Assembly (NCBI GenBank): GCA_947382355.1 | Contig: CANCYR010000004.1 | Span: forward strand, 42,089 to 106,088 | Direction of reading: 5' to 3' | Length of the DNA: 64,000 nt | Source: an uncultured Lachnospiraceae bacterium | GTDB lineage: Bacteria > Bacillota > Clostridia > Lachnospirales > Lachnospiraceae | In this document: in pieces, positions 16,359-25,340 of the stretch | Numbering within the stretch: the stretch's first letter is position 1 | Layout of the letters: the number at the start of each line of letters is the position of its first letter | Notes under the pieces: generated by a model | The model's input: the letters and a program-made list of their open reading frames with translations, nothing else | What the model was told of the DNA's origin: nothing | The model's database searches: none | Position numbers and translations under genes: made by a program

Positions 16359-17345
16359 ATGAGCATAAAAATTGGAATTTTAGGCTACGGCAATTTGGGA
16401 AGGGGCGTGGAATGCGCTATCAGGCAAAATCCGGATATGGAGTTAGCCGCAGTATTTACCCGGAGAAATCCAAAAGAAGTGTCTATCCTGACAAAGACCG
16501 CAAAAGTCTGTCATGTGGAGGAAGCGGCAGAATGGAAGGATAAAATTGATGTAATGATTTTATGTGGCGGAAGCGCAACAGATTTGCCGAAGCAGTCACC
16601 GGAATTTGTAAAAATGTTCAATATCGTGGACAGTTTTGATACCCATGCAAATATTCCGGAGCACTTTGCCAATGTGGATGAAGCGGCAAAGCAAGGGGGC
16701 AGGGTAGGTATTATTTCAGTGGGCTGGGACCCCGGTATGTTTTCTTTAAACAGAATGTATGCCAATGCCATCCTGCCGGAAGGAAAGGATTATACTTTTT
16801 GGGGAAAGGGTGTCAGTCAGGGACATTCTGATGCCATCCGCCGGATTTCAGGGGTGAAAAATGCAAAGCAGTACACCATTCCGGTAGAATCTGCATTAGA
16901 GGCAGTGAGAAAGGGAGAAAATCCAGAGCTTACCACCCGTCAGAAGCATACAAGAGAATGCTTTGTGGTGTTGGAAGAGGGAGCGGATGCAGCCAGAGTG
17001 GAAAATGAAATCAAGACTATGCCGAATTATTTTGCAGACTACGATACTACCGTGCATTTTATCACCGAAGAGGAGCTGCAGAAAAACCATAGCGGTATCC
17101 CCCATGGAGGCTTTGTGCTTAGAAGCGGCAAAACCGGCTGGCAGGAAGAAAACAGTCATCTGATTGAATACAGCATAAAGCTGGATTCTAATCCGGAATT
17201 TACATCCTGTGTCATTGTTGCTTATGCAAGAGCCGCTTATCGCCTCTATACAGAAGGACATACAGGCTGCAAGACAGTATTCGATATTGCGCCTGCATAT
17301 TTAAGCGCAAAGGATGGAGCAGAGCTTCGGGCTTCTATGCTTTGA
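16359..17345 (+). CDS. ddh: meso-Diaminopimelate D-dehydrogenase
   Basis: This is 328 residues, full length. The N-terminal Rossmann motif is GILGYGNLGRGVE, followed by AAVFTRRNP. The substrate-domain sequences SVGWDPGMFSLNR and FWGKGVSQGHSDAIRRI are characteristic of the enzyme. It converts tetrahydrodipicolinate, ammonia and NADPH to meso-diaminopimelate in one step, bypassing the succinylase or acetylase branches of lysine and peptidoglycan synthesis. An AAAGGAG site precedes the ATG. It is followed by a palindromic element and a strong terminator, so it ends its transcription unit. Confidence 0.93.
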   Translation: MSIKIGILGYGNLGRGVECAIRQNPDMELAAVFTRRNPKEVSILTKTAKVCHVEEAAEWKDKIDVMILCGGSATDLPKQSPEFVKMFNIVDSFDTHANIPEHFANVDEAAKQGGRVGIISVGWDPGMFSLNRMYANAILPEGKDYTFWGKGVSQGHSDAIRRISGVKNAKQYTIPVESALEAVRKGENPELTTRQKHTRECFVVLEEGADAARVENEIKTMPNYFADYDTTVHFITEEELQKNHSGIPHGGFVLRSGKTGWQEENSHLIEYSIKLDSNPEFTSCVIVAYARAAYRLYTEGHTGCKTVFDIAPAYLSAKDGAELRASML

Positions 17346-17391
17346 TAGATATATTCTCATACAAGGTTGCATGATGCTGTACCTCATGTAA

Positions 17392-17607
17392 CCGTTCAGT
17401 CCTCCGTTTTTCCATCCGGGAATCGGGAGCGGCTGCAGGCAGAAAATGATTTCTGAAGGAGCCCTTATAAAAACGCCAGCACTTAGCGAGGTTCTTTCGA
17501 GCTTAGTACTGCTGCGTTTTTATCAGAGCGGGAGCGTGGCGACGCAGAAACATTTTCTGCCTGCAGCCGCTTCCGATTCCTGAATGAAAAAACGGAGGAC
17601 TGAACGG
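17392..17607 (-). repeat. Dispersed palindromic element, copy A (inverted orientation)
   Basis: The arms at 17392-17455 and about 17544-17607 are nearly perfect inverted repeats of about 63 bases with a few mismatches and a one-base indel. Between them is a core of about 88 bases. On the minus strand it reads CGCTCCCGCTCTGATAAAAA, then an inner imperfect hairpin (AGTACTAAGCTC / CTCGCTAAGTGCT), then TTATAAGGGCTCCTTCAGAA. The core is almost identical to that of copy C (58909-59118) in the other orientation, while the outer arms differ completely. No open frame. Confidence 0.75.
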
Positions 17608-17611
17608 CAAC

Positions 17612-17654
17612 TGCCACACAATTGTTTATACGCAATTGTGTGGCATTTTTTTTT
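17612..17654 (+). terminator. Rho-independent terminator
   Basis: TGCCACACAATTG and CAATTGTGTGGCA form a perfect 13-base stem with an 8-base loop, followed directly by nine T. It lies directly after palindromic element copy A and ends the ddh transcription unit. Confidence 0.9.
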
Positions 17655-17714
17655 CCGGCATGTTACAATATTCAAGAATAGCAATTCAAGGGATTCTGCA
17701 ACGGGAGAAAACAC

Positions 17715-18392
17715 ATGAAACGAAATATTGACTTAAAAGAAATATCCGATGGAAGACTTTATGGATTAAATGATATGGTAAAAGCAGGCTGCAGTGATTG
17801 CAAGGGCTGTTCTTCCTGCTGTAAGGGCATGGGAAGCTCTATTATTTTAGACCCTTTGGATATCCACAGGCTCACATGGAATCTGGGACTGACTTTTGAT
17901 CAGCTGTTGGCGGAAGAACCGGGGAAGATTGAATTAAATGTAGTGGATGGCATTGTACTTCCTAATTTAAAGATGACAGACGAAACAGAAAGCTGTGTAT
18001 TTTTAAATCAGGAAGGCAGATGCAGCATTCATTCCTTTCGTCCCGGCATCTGCCGGATTTTTCCTTTGGGAAGATACTATGAAAACAACTCATTCCGATA
18101 TTTCCTGCAGATTCACGAATGCAAAAATCAGAACAGAGTCAAGATTAAAGTGCGAAAGTGGGTGGACACCCCCGATATCAAAGCATATGAAGGCTTTGTG
18201 GCGGAATGGCATTTCTTTTTAAATGATACCGAACAGCTTATTGCCGGTCTGGAAAGGGAGGATGCCATAAAATCCATGAATCTTTATATACTGAATCAGT
18301 TTTACAGAAAGCCCTATGATAAAAATGAGGATTTTTATGTGCAGTTTCAGGAGCGGCTGAAGGAAGCAAAAAGCTGTATGAAAGCTATATAA
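17715..18392 (+). CDS. YkgJ family cysteine-cluster protein
   Basis: This is 225 residues. The N-terminal CSDCKGCSSCC is the CxxCxxCC signature of the family (Pfam YkgJ). Further conserved cysteines are seen in CSIHSFRPGICRIFPLG and HECKN. These are presumed zinc or iron-sulfur ligands. The biochemical role is unknown across the family. It has a GGGAG ribosome site and its own upstream terminator, and is followed 69 bases later by the NYN-LOTUS gene. Confidence 0.85.
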   Translation: MKRNIDLKEISDGRLYGLNDMVKAGCSDCKGCSSCCKGMGSSIILDPLDIHRLTWNLGLTFDQLLAEEPGKIELNVVDGIVLPNLKMTDETESCVFLNQEGRCSIHSFRPGICRIFPLGRYYENNSFRYFLQIHECKNQNRVKIKVRKWVDTPDIKAYEGFVAEWHFFLNDTEQLIAGLEREDAIKSMNLYILNQFYRKPYDKNEDFYVQFQERLKEAKSCMKAI

Positions 18393-18461
18393 AAAAGATA
18401 TATTTCGCAATTATCTGTCAAAAACAGAAAAGAAAAAACAGAAAAGAAAAAGGAGAAAAGA

Positions 18462-19394
18462 ATGGAAGAAAAAAGATTTGCCCTGCTGATTGATTCGGAT
18501 AACATTTCAGCAAAGTATGTGAAAAATATTCTGGATGAATTAACAAAATACGGAGTAGTCACCAATAAAAGAATTTACGGGGACTGGACGAAAACAGAGA
18601 CAAGCTCATGGAAGGATGTATTATTAAAGCATTCCATCCAGCCCATGCAGCAGTTTGCCTATACAAAAGGAAAAAATGCCACCGATTCCTTTATGATTAT
18701 CGATGCCATGGATATTTTATATTCCAATACGGTGGAGGGCTTTTGTCTGGTAACAAGCGATAGCGACTTTACAAGGCTGGCGGCAAGGCTGAGAGAGGCC
18801 GGGAAAATGGTAGTTGGCATGGGAGAAAGCAAGACGCCGGAGGCTTTTATTTCTGCCTGTGACAAATTTACCTACCTTGGAAATATAAGCGGCGAAGACG
18901 AGCTGGAAGACAACAGCAAGAAGGAAAAGAAGCATACAAGGAAAGTGGGAGAAATAGAAAATGCGATTTTGACCATTTTAGACGAAAAAGAAAGCATAGA
19001 CGGAAAAACCAAAACCGATATTGGCGAGGTGGGAAGCAGGCTTGTAAAAATGTATCCGGATTTTGATGTGCGTAACTACGGGTATACTAAATTTTCCACC
19101 TTCTGCGAAGGTCTCAAATCCATTAAGCTTTATAAAACCGATAAGAGCATTTTGATTTCCCTGGCAAATAAAGATGAAGAGGAGACCTTAAAACTTCTTG
19201 AGGAAATCGTGAAACAGGCGGGGGCAAACGGGATTGATTTAGGTACGCTGGGACAGAAGCTGAAAGAAGCTGACCCGACTTTCAATGTGAAAAAGTATGG
19301 GTTTTCGCAGTTTAAGAAGTTTATTAAGAGTGTTTCGTTTTTGAAGATTACGGTGGATGATAAGAAGAATAGTAATATGGTTATTTTGAAGTAA
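18462..19394 (+). CDS. NYN-domain protein with two OST-HTH/LOTUS domains
   Basis: This is 310 residues after a strong AAGGAG site. Residues 5-140 form a NYN (PIN-like nuclease) domain, with acidic positions in LIDSDN (11-14), in KNATDSFMIIDAMD and in VTSDSDF. Two related modules follow at about 160-225 and 242-308; each has the OST-HTH/LOTUS pattern, ending DFDVRNYGYTKFSTF in the first and TFNVKKYGFSQFKKF in the second. LOTUS domains bind RNA, with G-quadruplex RNA reported for several, so an RNA-directed nuclease is the likely activity. The target is unknown. The gene is flanked by palindromic elements (copies A and B). Confidence 0.88.
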   Translation: MEEKRFALLIDSDNISAKYVKNILDELTKYGVVTNKRIYGDWTKTETSSWKDVLLKHSIQPMQQFAYTKGKNATDSFMIIDAMDILYSNTVEGFCLVTSDSDFTRLAARLREAGKMVVGMGESKTPEAFISACDKFTYLGNISGEDELEDNSKKEKKHTRKVGEIENAILTILDEKESIDGKTKTDIGEVGSRLVKMYPDFDVRNYGYTKFSTFCEGLKSIKLYKTDKSILISLANKDEEETLKLLEEIVKQAGANGIDLGTLGQKLKEADPTFNVKKYGFSQFKKFIKSVSFLKITVDDKKNSNMVILK

Positions 19395-19410
19395 TAAGTC
19401 AGGGTGTGAG

Positions 19411-19551
19411 GGATACTTGGATGTGCTTGTCTTCTGATGGACACGCTTTCGCTCTGCTTAACACGTAGCGGTACTAAGCTTGTAAAGAACACAAGCTAAG
19501 TGCCGACGTGTACGCCAAGGTCCTTCAGAAGACAAGCACATCCAAGTATCC
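19411..19551 (+). repeat. Dispersed palindromic element, copy B
   Basis: The arms at 19411-19437 and 19525-19551 are a perfect 27-base inverted repeat. The core between them starts with CACGCTTTCGCTCTG and contains an inner hairpin (GTACTAAGCTTGT / ACAAGCTAAGTGC). This matches the design and parts of the sequence of copies A and C, but the arms are unrelated to theirs. It sits 17 bases after the NYN-LOTUS stop codon. The rest of the gap to 19749 is AT-rich; I see nothing else in it. Confidence 0.7.
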
Positions 19552-19749
19552 TGCCAAATGTTATTTATACAGCGAAAGTGGATGTTACTTTTTTATTAAC
19601 AGCTTCAGCAGTTTGGAGATTCTTGATTTGTATGGCGGATATTTCAGGATAAAGAGACATATATTTTAAAAAAGTGTGAGCTATAGATGTAATTATTTCT
19701 GGTTTTATGTAGGGGGATTTGTGTCAGGGAAGGAGGATAACGGGAAGCT

Positions 19750-21057
19750 ATGAGGATGTATGACTTGATTTTAAAGAAAAGGAACGGGGGAGCGCTTTCG
19801 GGAGATGAGATTCGCTTTATGGTGAAGGGATATGTGGCGGGGGAGATTCCGGATTATCAGATGTCCGCCATGATGATGGCGGTTTATTTCCGGGGGATGA
19901 ATAAGGAGGAAACCCTTGCCCTTACTATGGAGATGGCTCATAGCGGGGAACTGCTGGATTTGTCCGGGATTCATGGGATAAAAGTGGATAAGCACAGTAC
20001 CGGGGGAGTGGGGGATAAAACCTCTCTGGCGCTGGCGCCTATGGTGGCTTCATGCGGGATTCCGGTGGCAAAGATGAGCGGCAGGGGGCTTGGGCATACG
20101 GGAGGAACCATTGATAAGCTGGAGAGCTTTGAAGGGTTCTGCACTGCCATGGACACAGAGCAGTTCAAGGAGCAGGTGAACCGGATCGGGATTGCCATTA
20201 TGGGGCAGACGGCTTCATTGGCGCCGGCGGATAAGCTGCTTTATGCTTTAAGGGATGTGACGGCAACAGTGGATAACATGTCTTTGATTGCCAGCTCCAT
20301 TATGAGCAAAAAGCTGGCTGCAGGGGCGGATGCCATTGTTTTGGACGTGAAAACCGGAAGCGGGGCATTTATGAAAAAAGAGGCGGATGCATTTGCCCTG
20401 GCGGAAGAAATGGTTGCAATCGGAAATGGCGCCGGAAGGAAAACCGTTGGAATCATTACGAATATGGATGAGCCCTTAGGCTATGCGGTGGGTAATTCGC
20501 TGGAGGTCATAGAGGCAATTGAAACCTTAAAGGGAAATGGTCCAAAAGATTTTCTTACCCTTTGCCTTACCCTTGGCTCCCATATGATTGTAAAGGGAGG
20601 AAAGGCGGAAACTCTGAAAGAAGCGGAAGAAATGTTAAAAGAGGCAATTTCCGGCGGAAGGGCTTTGGAAAAAATGGCGGAATTCATTGAAGCCCAGGGA
20701 GGCAGCCGGGAATGGGTATATGATACCTCCCGTTTTAAAAAGGCGAAATACAAGGAGGAAATTTTTTCCGTGGAGGAAGGCTATGTGTCCCGGATTATCT
20801 GTGATGAAATCGGTATGTGCTCCCTTATGTTAGGCGGCGGAAGGGAAACGAAGGAAAGCTCCATTGATTTATCTGTTGGGCTTGTTCTCCACAAAAAAAC
20901 CGGCGACCCGGTAAAAAAAGGAGAAAGCCTTGCCACCATGTACGGCAATGACAAGGCAAAAATGCTGGCGGCAAAGGAACGGTTCTTAAAGGCATATTCC
21001 TTTTCGGTACATAAAGTGGAAAAGCCCCTGATGATAAAGGGCGTGGTGGGGGCATAA
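19750..21057 (+). CDS. pdp: Pyrimidine-nucleoside phosphorylase
   Basis: This is 435 residues, full length for the family. Conserved blocks are KHSTGGVGDKTSL, the glycosyltransferase family-3 signature MSGRGLGHTGGTIDKLES, and KKLAAGADAIVLDVKTGSGAFM. It splits uridine, deoxyuridine or thymidine with phosphate to base plus (deoxy)ribose 1-phosphate in pyrimidine salvage. The C-terminal domain has the usual KTGDPV segment. GGGAAGGAGG lies upstream of the ATG. It starts a long plus-strand cluster, with yqfC 7 bases downstream. Thymidine phosphorylase activity is an alternative within the same family. Confidence 0.92.
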   Translation: MRMYDLILKKRNGGALSGDEIRFMVKGYVAGEIPDYQMSAMMMAVYFRGMNKEETLALTMEMAHSGELLDLSGIHGIKVDKHSTGGVGDKTSLALAPMVASCGIPVAKMSGRGLGHTGGTIDKLESFEGFCTAMDTEQFKEQVNRIGIAIMGQTASLAPADKLLYALRDVTATVDNMSLIASSIMSKKLAAGADAIVLDVKTGSGAFMKKEADAFALAEEMVAIGNGAGRKTVGIITNMDEPLGYAVGNSLEVIEAIETLKGNGPKDFLTLCLTLGSHMIVKGGKAETLKEAEEMLKEAISGGRALEKMAEFIEAQGGSREWVYDTSRFKKAKYKEEIFSVEEGYVSRIICDEIGMCSLMLGGGRETKESSIDLSVGLVLHKKTGDPVKKGESLATMYGNDKAKMLAAKERFLKAYSFSVHKVEKPLMIKGVVGA

Positions 21058-21064
21058 AGGCAGC

Positions 21065-21376
21065 ATGCCCTTCATACAATACAGTATGAATAAAAATAAA
21101 AACCGCGTAATAAAAACTGCAAAAGAACAAATGGTGGATTCCTTAAAGCTGCCAAAGGATTTGGTCATGGGCGTTTCCATGCTGTCCATTACCGGCTGTG
21201 AGGAGGCATTTATTGAAAATTATAAGGGGATAATCGAATGCAATCCTTGCTCCGTTATCGTGCAGACGAAAAACTGCCGCATGAATTTTACAGGCTGCAA
21301 TTTATCCGTAGATTATTATACCAATGAGGAAATGAAGATTTCAGGAAAAATCAGACAGATCAGTTTTTTTGATTAA
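21065..21376 (+). CDS. yqfC: Sporulation protein YqfC (YabP/YqfC family)
   Basis: This is 103 residues. The sequence DLVMGVSMLSITGCEEAFIENYKGIIE is typed by the pattern of the YabP/YqfC family, with the usual IRQISF end. A shorter start at 21086 is possible, but only the first ATG has a partial ribosome site (AAAGG). It lies directly before yqfD as in sporulating Firmicutes, where both are expressed under SigE in the mother cell. The direct function is not defined. Confidence 0.85.
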   Translation: MPFIQYSMNKNKNRVIKTAKEQMVDSLKLPKDLVMGVSMLSITGCEEAFIENYKGIIECNPCSVIVQTKNCRMNFTGCNLSVDYYTNEEMKISGKIRQISFFD

Positions 21377-21385
21377 GGAGGAAGT

Positions 21386-22630
21386 ATGCTTTCTTTTTTT
21401 CGTTTCCTAAAAGGCTATTTATGGATACGGGTGTCCGGTTTTTCCACGGAACGGTTCATGAATTTATGCAGCAATCACGGAATCATGCTCTGGAACATCA
21501 CTCCCGGAAAAGATTATTATGAAATGTATATCAGCCTTTCCGGTTTTTACCGGCTGAAGCCTATTGTAAAAAAGACAGGAACAAGGGTTCAGGTGAAAAA
21601 AAGGGCAGGGTTTCCTTTTGTATGGGCAAAATGGAAGAAAAGAAAGGTGTTTCTTCTGGGGCTTTTGGCGTGTATGGTTTCCCTTGTCATATTATCCAGA
21701 TTTGTATGGGCAATTGAATTAAACGGCAATCAGATGCTGACAGAAGACATGTTTTCCGATTTCCTTGTAAAAAATCATATTGAGCAGGGAATGCTCAGAA
21801 AGGATGTGGACATTGACAGCTTTGAAAAGGCTCTCCGGAACGAGTATAATTTTATTACATGGACATCAGCGAGAATTGAAGGGACCAAGCTGGTAGTATC
21901 AGTAAAAGAAAACTCTGCCTATATCGATTACGACAGGGAAAATCTGAAAGAAGAATTTCAAGAGGAAGCATGGGATTATGTGGCAAAGACAGACGGAGTG
22001 GTGGAAAGCATCGTTACCAGACAGGGCGTGCCCCTTGTGACAAAGGGAAGTGAAGTGAAAGCCGGCGATATTCTCATTTCCGGCACCATTCCTATTATGG
22101 GTGACGACGGGCTTGCCAAAAATTATCATTATGTGGGAGCGGACGGGGATGTTTACATTTCCCACAGCTATCCGTATTCCGACAAGATAGCCTATGCTTA
22201 CGAAGAAAAGCATTATACGGGAGAAGAGAAAAATACCTATTATTTATCCTTGTTCCACATGACGCTGCAATTGTTCGGAAAACCGGAAAATGGCTCTTAT
22301 ACAGTATATAAAACCTCCAATCAGGTGAAACTTATGGATGATTTCTATCTGCCCATTTATTATGGAACCAACCAGTATAAGGCATATGAATTATACGAAA
22401 AAACCTATTCCAGACAAATGAGTCAGGAAATACTTAAGGAAAACTTAAATAAATTTTGTCAAACTTTGGAAGAAAAAGGGGTTCAAATAATAGAAAAAAA
22501 TGTTAAAATAGAACAGGGAAAAAAGGAAATGCGCATGATGGGCACTTTGCAGGTAATCGAAAAGGCAGTTAAAAAAGCGCCTGTGGAAAAGCAGGAAATT
22601 CCCCCTGTCTCTGAAGAAGCAGAGCAATAG
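21386..22630 (+). CDS. yqfD: Sporulation protein YqfD
   Basis: This is 414 residues with an AAGGAGG site. A basic N-terminal region is followed by one transmembrane helix at about residues 90-108 (VFLLGLLACMVSLVIL). A large extracytoplasmic part follows, with GTKLVVSVKE and KAGDILISGTI, as in YqfD/SpoIV-type proteins. The end is Glu/Lys-rich. It acts with YqfC in the sporulating mother cell in known relatives, although the mechanism is not established. It supports the view that the organism forms spores. Confidence 0.88.
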   Translation: MLSFFRFLKGYLWIRVSGFSTERFMNLCSNHGIMLWNITPGKDYYEMYISLSGFYRLKPIVKKTGTRVQVKKRAGFPFVWAKWKKRKVFLLGLLACMVSLVILSRFVWAIELNGNQMLTEDMFSDFLVKNHIEQGMLRKDVDIDSFEKALRNEYNFITWTSARIEGTKLVVSVKENSAYIDYDRENLKEEFQEEAWDYVAKTDGVVESIVTRQGVPLVTKGSEVKAGDILISGTIPIMGDDGLAKNYHYVGADGDVYISHSYPYSDKIAYAYEEKHYTGEEKNTYYLSLFHMTLQLFGKPENGSYTVYKTSNQVKLMDDFYLPIYYGTNQYKAYELYEKTYSRQMSQEILKENLNKFCQTLEEKGVQIIEKNVKIEQGKKEMRMMGTLQVIEKAVKKAPVEKQEIPPVSEEAEQ

Positions 22631-22651
22631 GAAGGAAATGAGAAAAAATAC

Positions 22652-23662
22652 ATGAGTGAATATTCAAAAGCGCTGGAGCTTACCATGGAGCATATGCAGA
22701 ATATTTTCGGACAGCAGGATTTGTTCCTTAAGAAAATGGAACGGGATTTTTCCGTTACCATTGTGGACAGGGACGGAGCCGTGCGCATCCGGGGCGAAAA
22801 AGAAAACGTGGAAAAGGCATATAAGCTACTGGAGGAATTTTTACAAATGTCCATGCGAGGAACTATGATAGAAGAACAAAATGTAAATTATGCCATTGAA
22901 ATGAGTCTGGAAAATAAAGAAGACGGACTGCTCCAAATGGACTCAGAGGTTATCTGCCACAGCATTAACGGCAAGCCCATCAAGCCAAAGACTTTAGGAC
23001 AGAAGCAGTACGTGGACGCCATGAAGGAAAAGATGATTGTATTCGGTCTGGGGCCGGCAGGTACAGGGAAGACTTATCTTGCCATGGCAATGGCAATCAC
23101 TGCCTTTAAAAATGATGAGGTAGGCAGGATTATCCTTACCAGGCCTGCCATTGAAGCGGGAGAAAAGCTGGGCTTTCTGCCGGGAGATTTGCAAAGCAAG
23201 ATTGACCCTTATTTAAGGCCCTTATATGATGCCCTGTACCAGATTATGGGTGCGGAAAGCTTCAACAAAAATATGGAAAAGGGACTTATCGAGGTGGCTC
23301 CCCTTGCCTATATGCGCGGAAGGACTTTAGACAATGCCTATATCATACTGGACGAGGCGCAAAATACAACCGAATCCCAGATGAAGATGTTTTTAACCCG
23401 TATAGGTTTCGGTTCCAAAGTGGTGGTTACCGGAGACACCTCCCAGAAGGATTTGCCAAAGGGGACAAGCTCTGGGCTGGATGTTGCCATTAAGGTATTA
23501 AATAAAGTGGAGGATATCGGATTCTGCCGGTTGTCCAGCAAGGATGTGGTAAGACATCCCCTTGTACAAAAAATCGTAAAGGCATATGAGAGCTACGAAA
23601 ACAGACAAAAAGAAAAGGACAGAGGAGCCAATCGTGGAAGAGCAAAAGCAAAGCGGACTTAA
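22652..23662 (+). CDS. phoH: PhoH family ATPase
   Basis: This is 336 residues. An N-terminal KH-like segment precedes the PhoH core, with Walker A GPAGTGKTYL at about residue 134. TRPAIEAGEKLGFLPGDL, the Walker B region IILDEAQNTT and VVTGDTSQKDLP complete it. PhoH proteins are superfamily-1-like ATPases linked to RNA metabolism. The gene next to ybeY, with an HD membrane protein between, is a conserved arrangement tied to ribosome quality control and 16S rRNA maturation. It overlaps the next gene. Confidence 0.92.
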   Translation: MSEYSKALELTMEHMQNIFGQQDLFLKKMERDFSVTIVDRDGAVRIRGEKENVEKAYKLLEEFLQMSMRGTMIEEQNVNYAIEMSLENKEDGLLQMDSEVICHSINGKPIKPKTLGQKQYVDAMKEKMIVFGLGPAGTGKTYLAMAMAITAFKNDEVGRIILTRPAIEAGEKLGFLPGDLQSKIDPYLRPLYDALYQIMGAESFNKNMEKGLIEVAPLAYMRGRTLDNAYIILDEAQNTTESQMKMFLTRIGFGSKVVVTGDTSQKDLPKGTSSGLDVAIKVLNKVEDIGFCRLSSKDVVRHPLVQKIVKAYESYENRQKEKDRGANRGRAKAKRT

Positions 23663-24836
23663 AAATTTTCTCATATATACAGCAATTATACTTCTTGGTC
23701 CTGCCGTTTCCTTTGGAGGCTGCTATCTGCTGGAAAAGCCAATGGATGAAATCATCCGCAACATGGTAGTGGTAATCGTCTGCAGCCTTTTGATCGTGCT
23801 GTCCCTGATGGTATCGGGGGAAAAGAAGACCTTATTCTTTAATAATTATGAACATTTAAGCAGGTTCTTTTTCAGCTATCTGCTGGGGCTTGTTTTTTCG
23901 GTATGTGCTTTTTTCTTTCCCTTAAAGGTGCTTCCGGTTCTTGTTCTGGCGGTGTTTCTATCCCTTACCAGCAATACCATTACAGGAAGTCTCTCTTATC
24001 TTACCTTTTTGTTCATGATGGAATTTTTTACGGATATGAGCTCACATGGTTTTTTTATGTGCGCCTTTGTGGGAATGTCAGGCATTGCCCTGTTTCAGAA
24101 TTTAGACCATGAATATCTGGTGAACGGAGCGCTGTTTGCGTCCCTTGTTTTGTTGTTTGTAGGGGAAACCGCATTTCTCATCTTATTTGAGGGGCAGAAG
24201 ATGACATTAGATACATTTGTGCTTCCTATGATAAATGTGTTCATCAGCTTTCTTACCCTTCTTCTTTTTCTGCGCAGTTACAGCACATCAGTGGTGCATA
24301 AATACAGGGACCGGTATCAGGAAATCAACGACCCGGATTTTGTACTTCTGGTAAAGTTAAAAGAAGAGTCCACAAAGGCCTATTTCCATGCCATTCATAC
24401 AGCCTATTTCTGCGATAAAATAGCAAGGAAGATTGGAGCGGACCATTATCTGGCAAAGGCCGGAGGCTATTATCATAAAATAGGGCGTTCGGAAGGAAAA
24501 GGAGATACTTTGGACAAGACTCTTGAGCTTGCCCGTAAATACAAATTTCCTCCTGAACTGGTGGAGCTGTTAGAAGAATACGGGGATAAAAACAAAATCA
24601 TCACCAAAAAAGAAACCGCCATCGTGCTGTTGGTGGACGGAGTCGTTTCTTCTATTTCGTATCTTCTGGAAAAGGATAAAAAGGCTGTCCTTGATTACAG
24701 ACAGGTGGTGGATATTGTATTTCAAAAGAAGCTGGATGGAAATCTGCTTTATATGTGCAATATAACTATGAAGGAATTGACCGTTATGAGAAAATTACTT
24801 GTGGAGGAAAAGCTGTATTATGACTTTTTGCGTTGA
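23634..24836 (+). CDS. PgpH/YqfF-like membrane protein with degenerate HD domain
   Basis: A GTG start at 23634 is chosen because AGAGGAG lies 6 bases upstream inside phoH; the longer in-frame ATG at 23586 has no site. The product is 400 residues. About seven hydrophobic segments occupy residues 10-220, then a cytoplasmic HD-type domain. Bacillus YqfF/PgpH (about 700 residues) has a large extracellular domain before the membrane part; this one lacks it. In the usual motif YYHDIGK the protein reads YYHKIGR (His281-Lys282), so the metal-binding aspartate is gone; the first histidine (His252) is kept. Cyclic-di-AMP hydrolysis is therefore doubtful. Position between phoH and ybeY is as in relatives. 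Confidence 0.8.
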   Translation: MEEQKQSGLKNFLIYTAIILLGPAVSFGGCYLLEKPMDEIIRNMVVVIVCSLLIVLSLMVSGEKKTLFFNNYEHLSRFFFSYLLGLVFSVCAFFFPLKVLPVLVLAVFLSLTSNTITGSLSYLTFLFMMEFFTDMSSHGFFMCAFVGMSGIALFQNLDHEYLVNGALFASLVLLFVGETAFLILFEGQKMTLDTFVLPMINVFISFLTLLLFLRSYSTSVVHKYRDRYQEINDPDFVLLVKLKEESTKAYFHAIHTAYFCDKIARKIGADHYLAKAGGYYHKIGRSEGKGDTLDKTLELARKYKFPPELVELLEEYGDKNKIITKKETAIVLLVDGVVSSISYLLEKDKKAVLDYRQVVDIVFQKKLDGNLLYMCNITMKELTVMRKLLVEEKLYYDFLR

Positions 24837-25320
24837 AAATGAAGTGGATGCCCTTTTTCCTTTTGTGCTGGATGAGGTTGTGGGGCAGGTAATAGCAGGA
24901 GTTCTGGAATGGGAGAAATGTCCTTATGAGGTTCAGGTAAATGTGCTTCTTACAGATATGGAAGGAATCCGGGAATATAACAGACAGTACCGGAACATAG
25001 ATAAGGAAACGGACGTATTGTCTTTCCCTAACGTGGATTATGAGCATCCGGGGGATTTTTCCCTTGTGGAGAAAAATGAAATGGCATATGGGGACCCGGA
25101 TACCGGAGAGATTTATCTGGGGGATATTATTCTTTGCAGGGAGCGCATTTCTTCTCAGGCGCAAGAATATGGACACAGCGAACTTAGAGAATTGTCTTTT
25201 CTTATGGCCCATAGTATGTTACACTTACTAGGGTATGACCATATGGAAGAAGCAGAAGAAAAAATCATGATGGAGAAACAGGAAAAAATCTTAGATAAGC
25301 TTGGTATCACCAGAAACTGA
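24820..25320 (+). CDS. ybeY: Endoribonuclease YbeY (rRNA maturation factor)
   Basis: The ATG at 24820 lies 17 bases inside the upstream gene, with GGAGG about 12 bases before it; the product is 166 residues. TDVLSFP and GEIYLGDIIL are family blocks, and the zinc motif HSMLHLLGYDH (HxxxHxxGxDH) is intact. The enzyme processes the 3' end of 16S rRNA and takes part in ribosome quality control. It is coupled by overlap to the HD-like protein and so to phoH. Confidence 0.93.
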   Translation: MTFCVENEVDALFPFVLDEVVGQVIAGVLEWEKCPYEVQVNVLLTDMEGIREYNRQYRNIDKETDVLSFPNVDYEHPGDFSLVEKNEMAYGDPDTGEIYLGDIILCRERISSQAQEYGHSELRELSFLMAHSMLHLLGYDHMEEAEEKIMMEKQEKILDKLGITRN

Positions 25321-25340
25321 TACATAGGCGAAGGAGTCAC

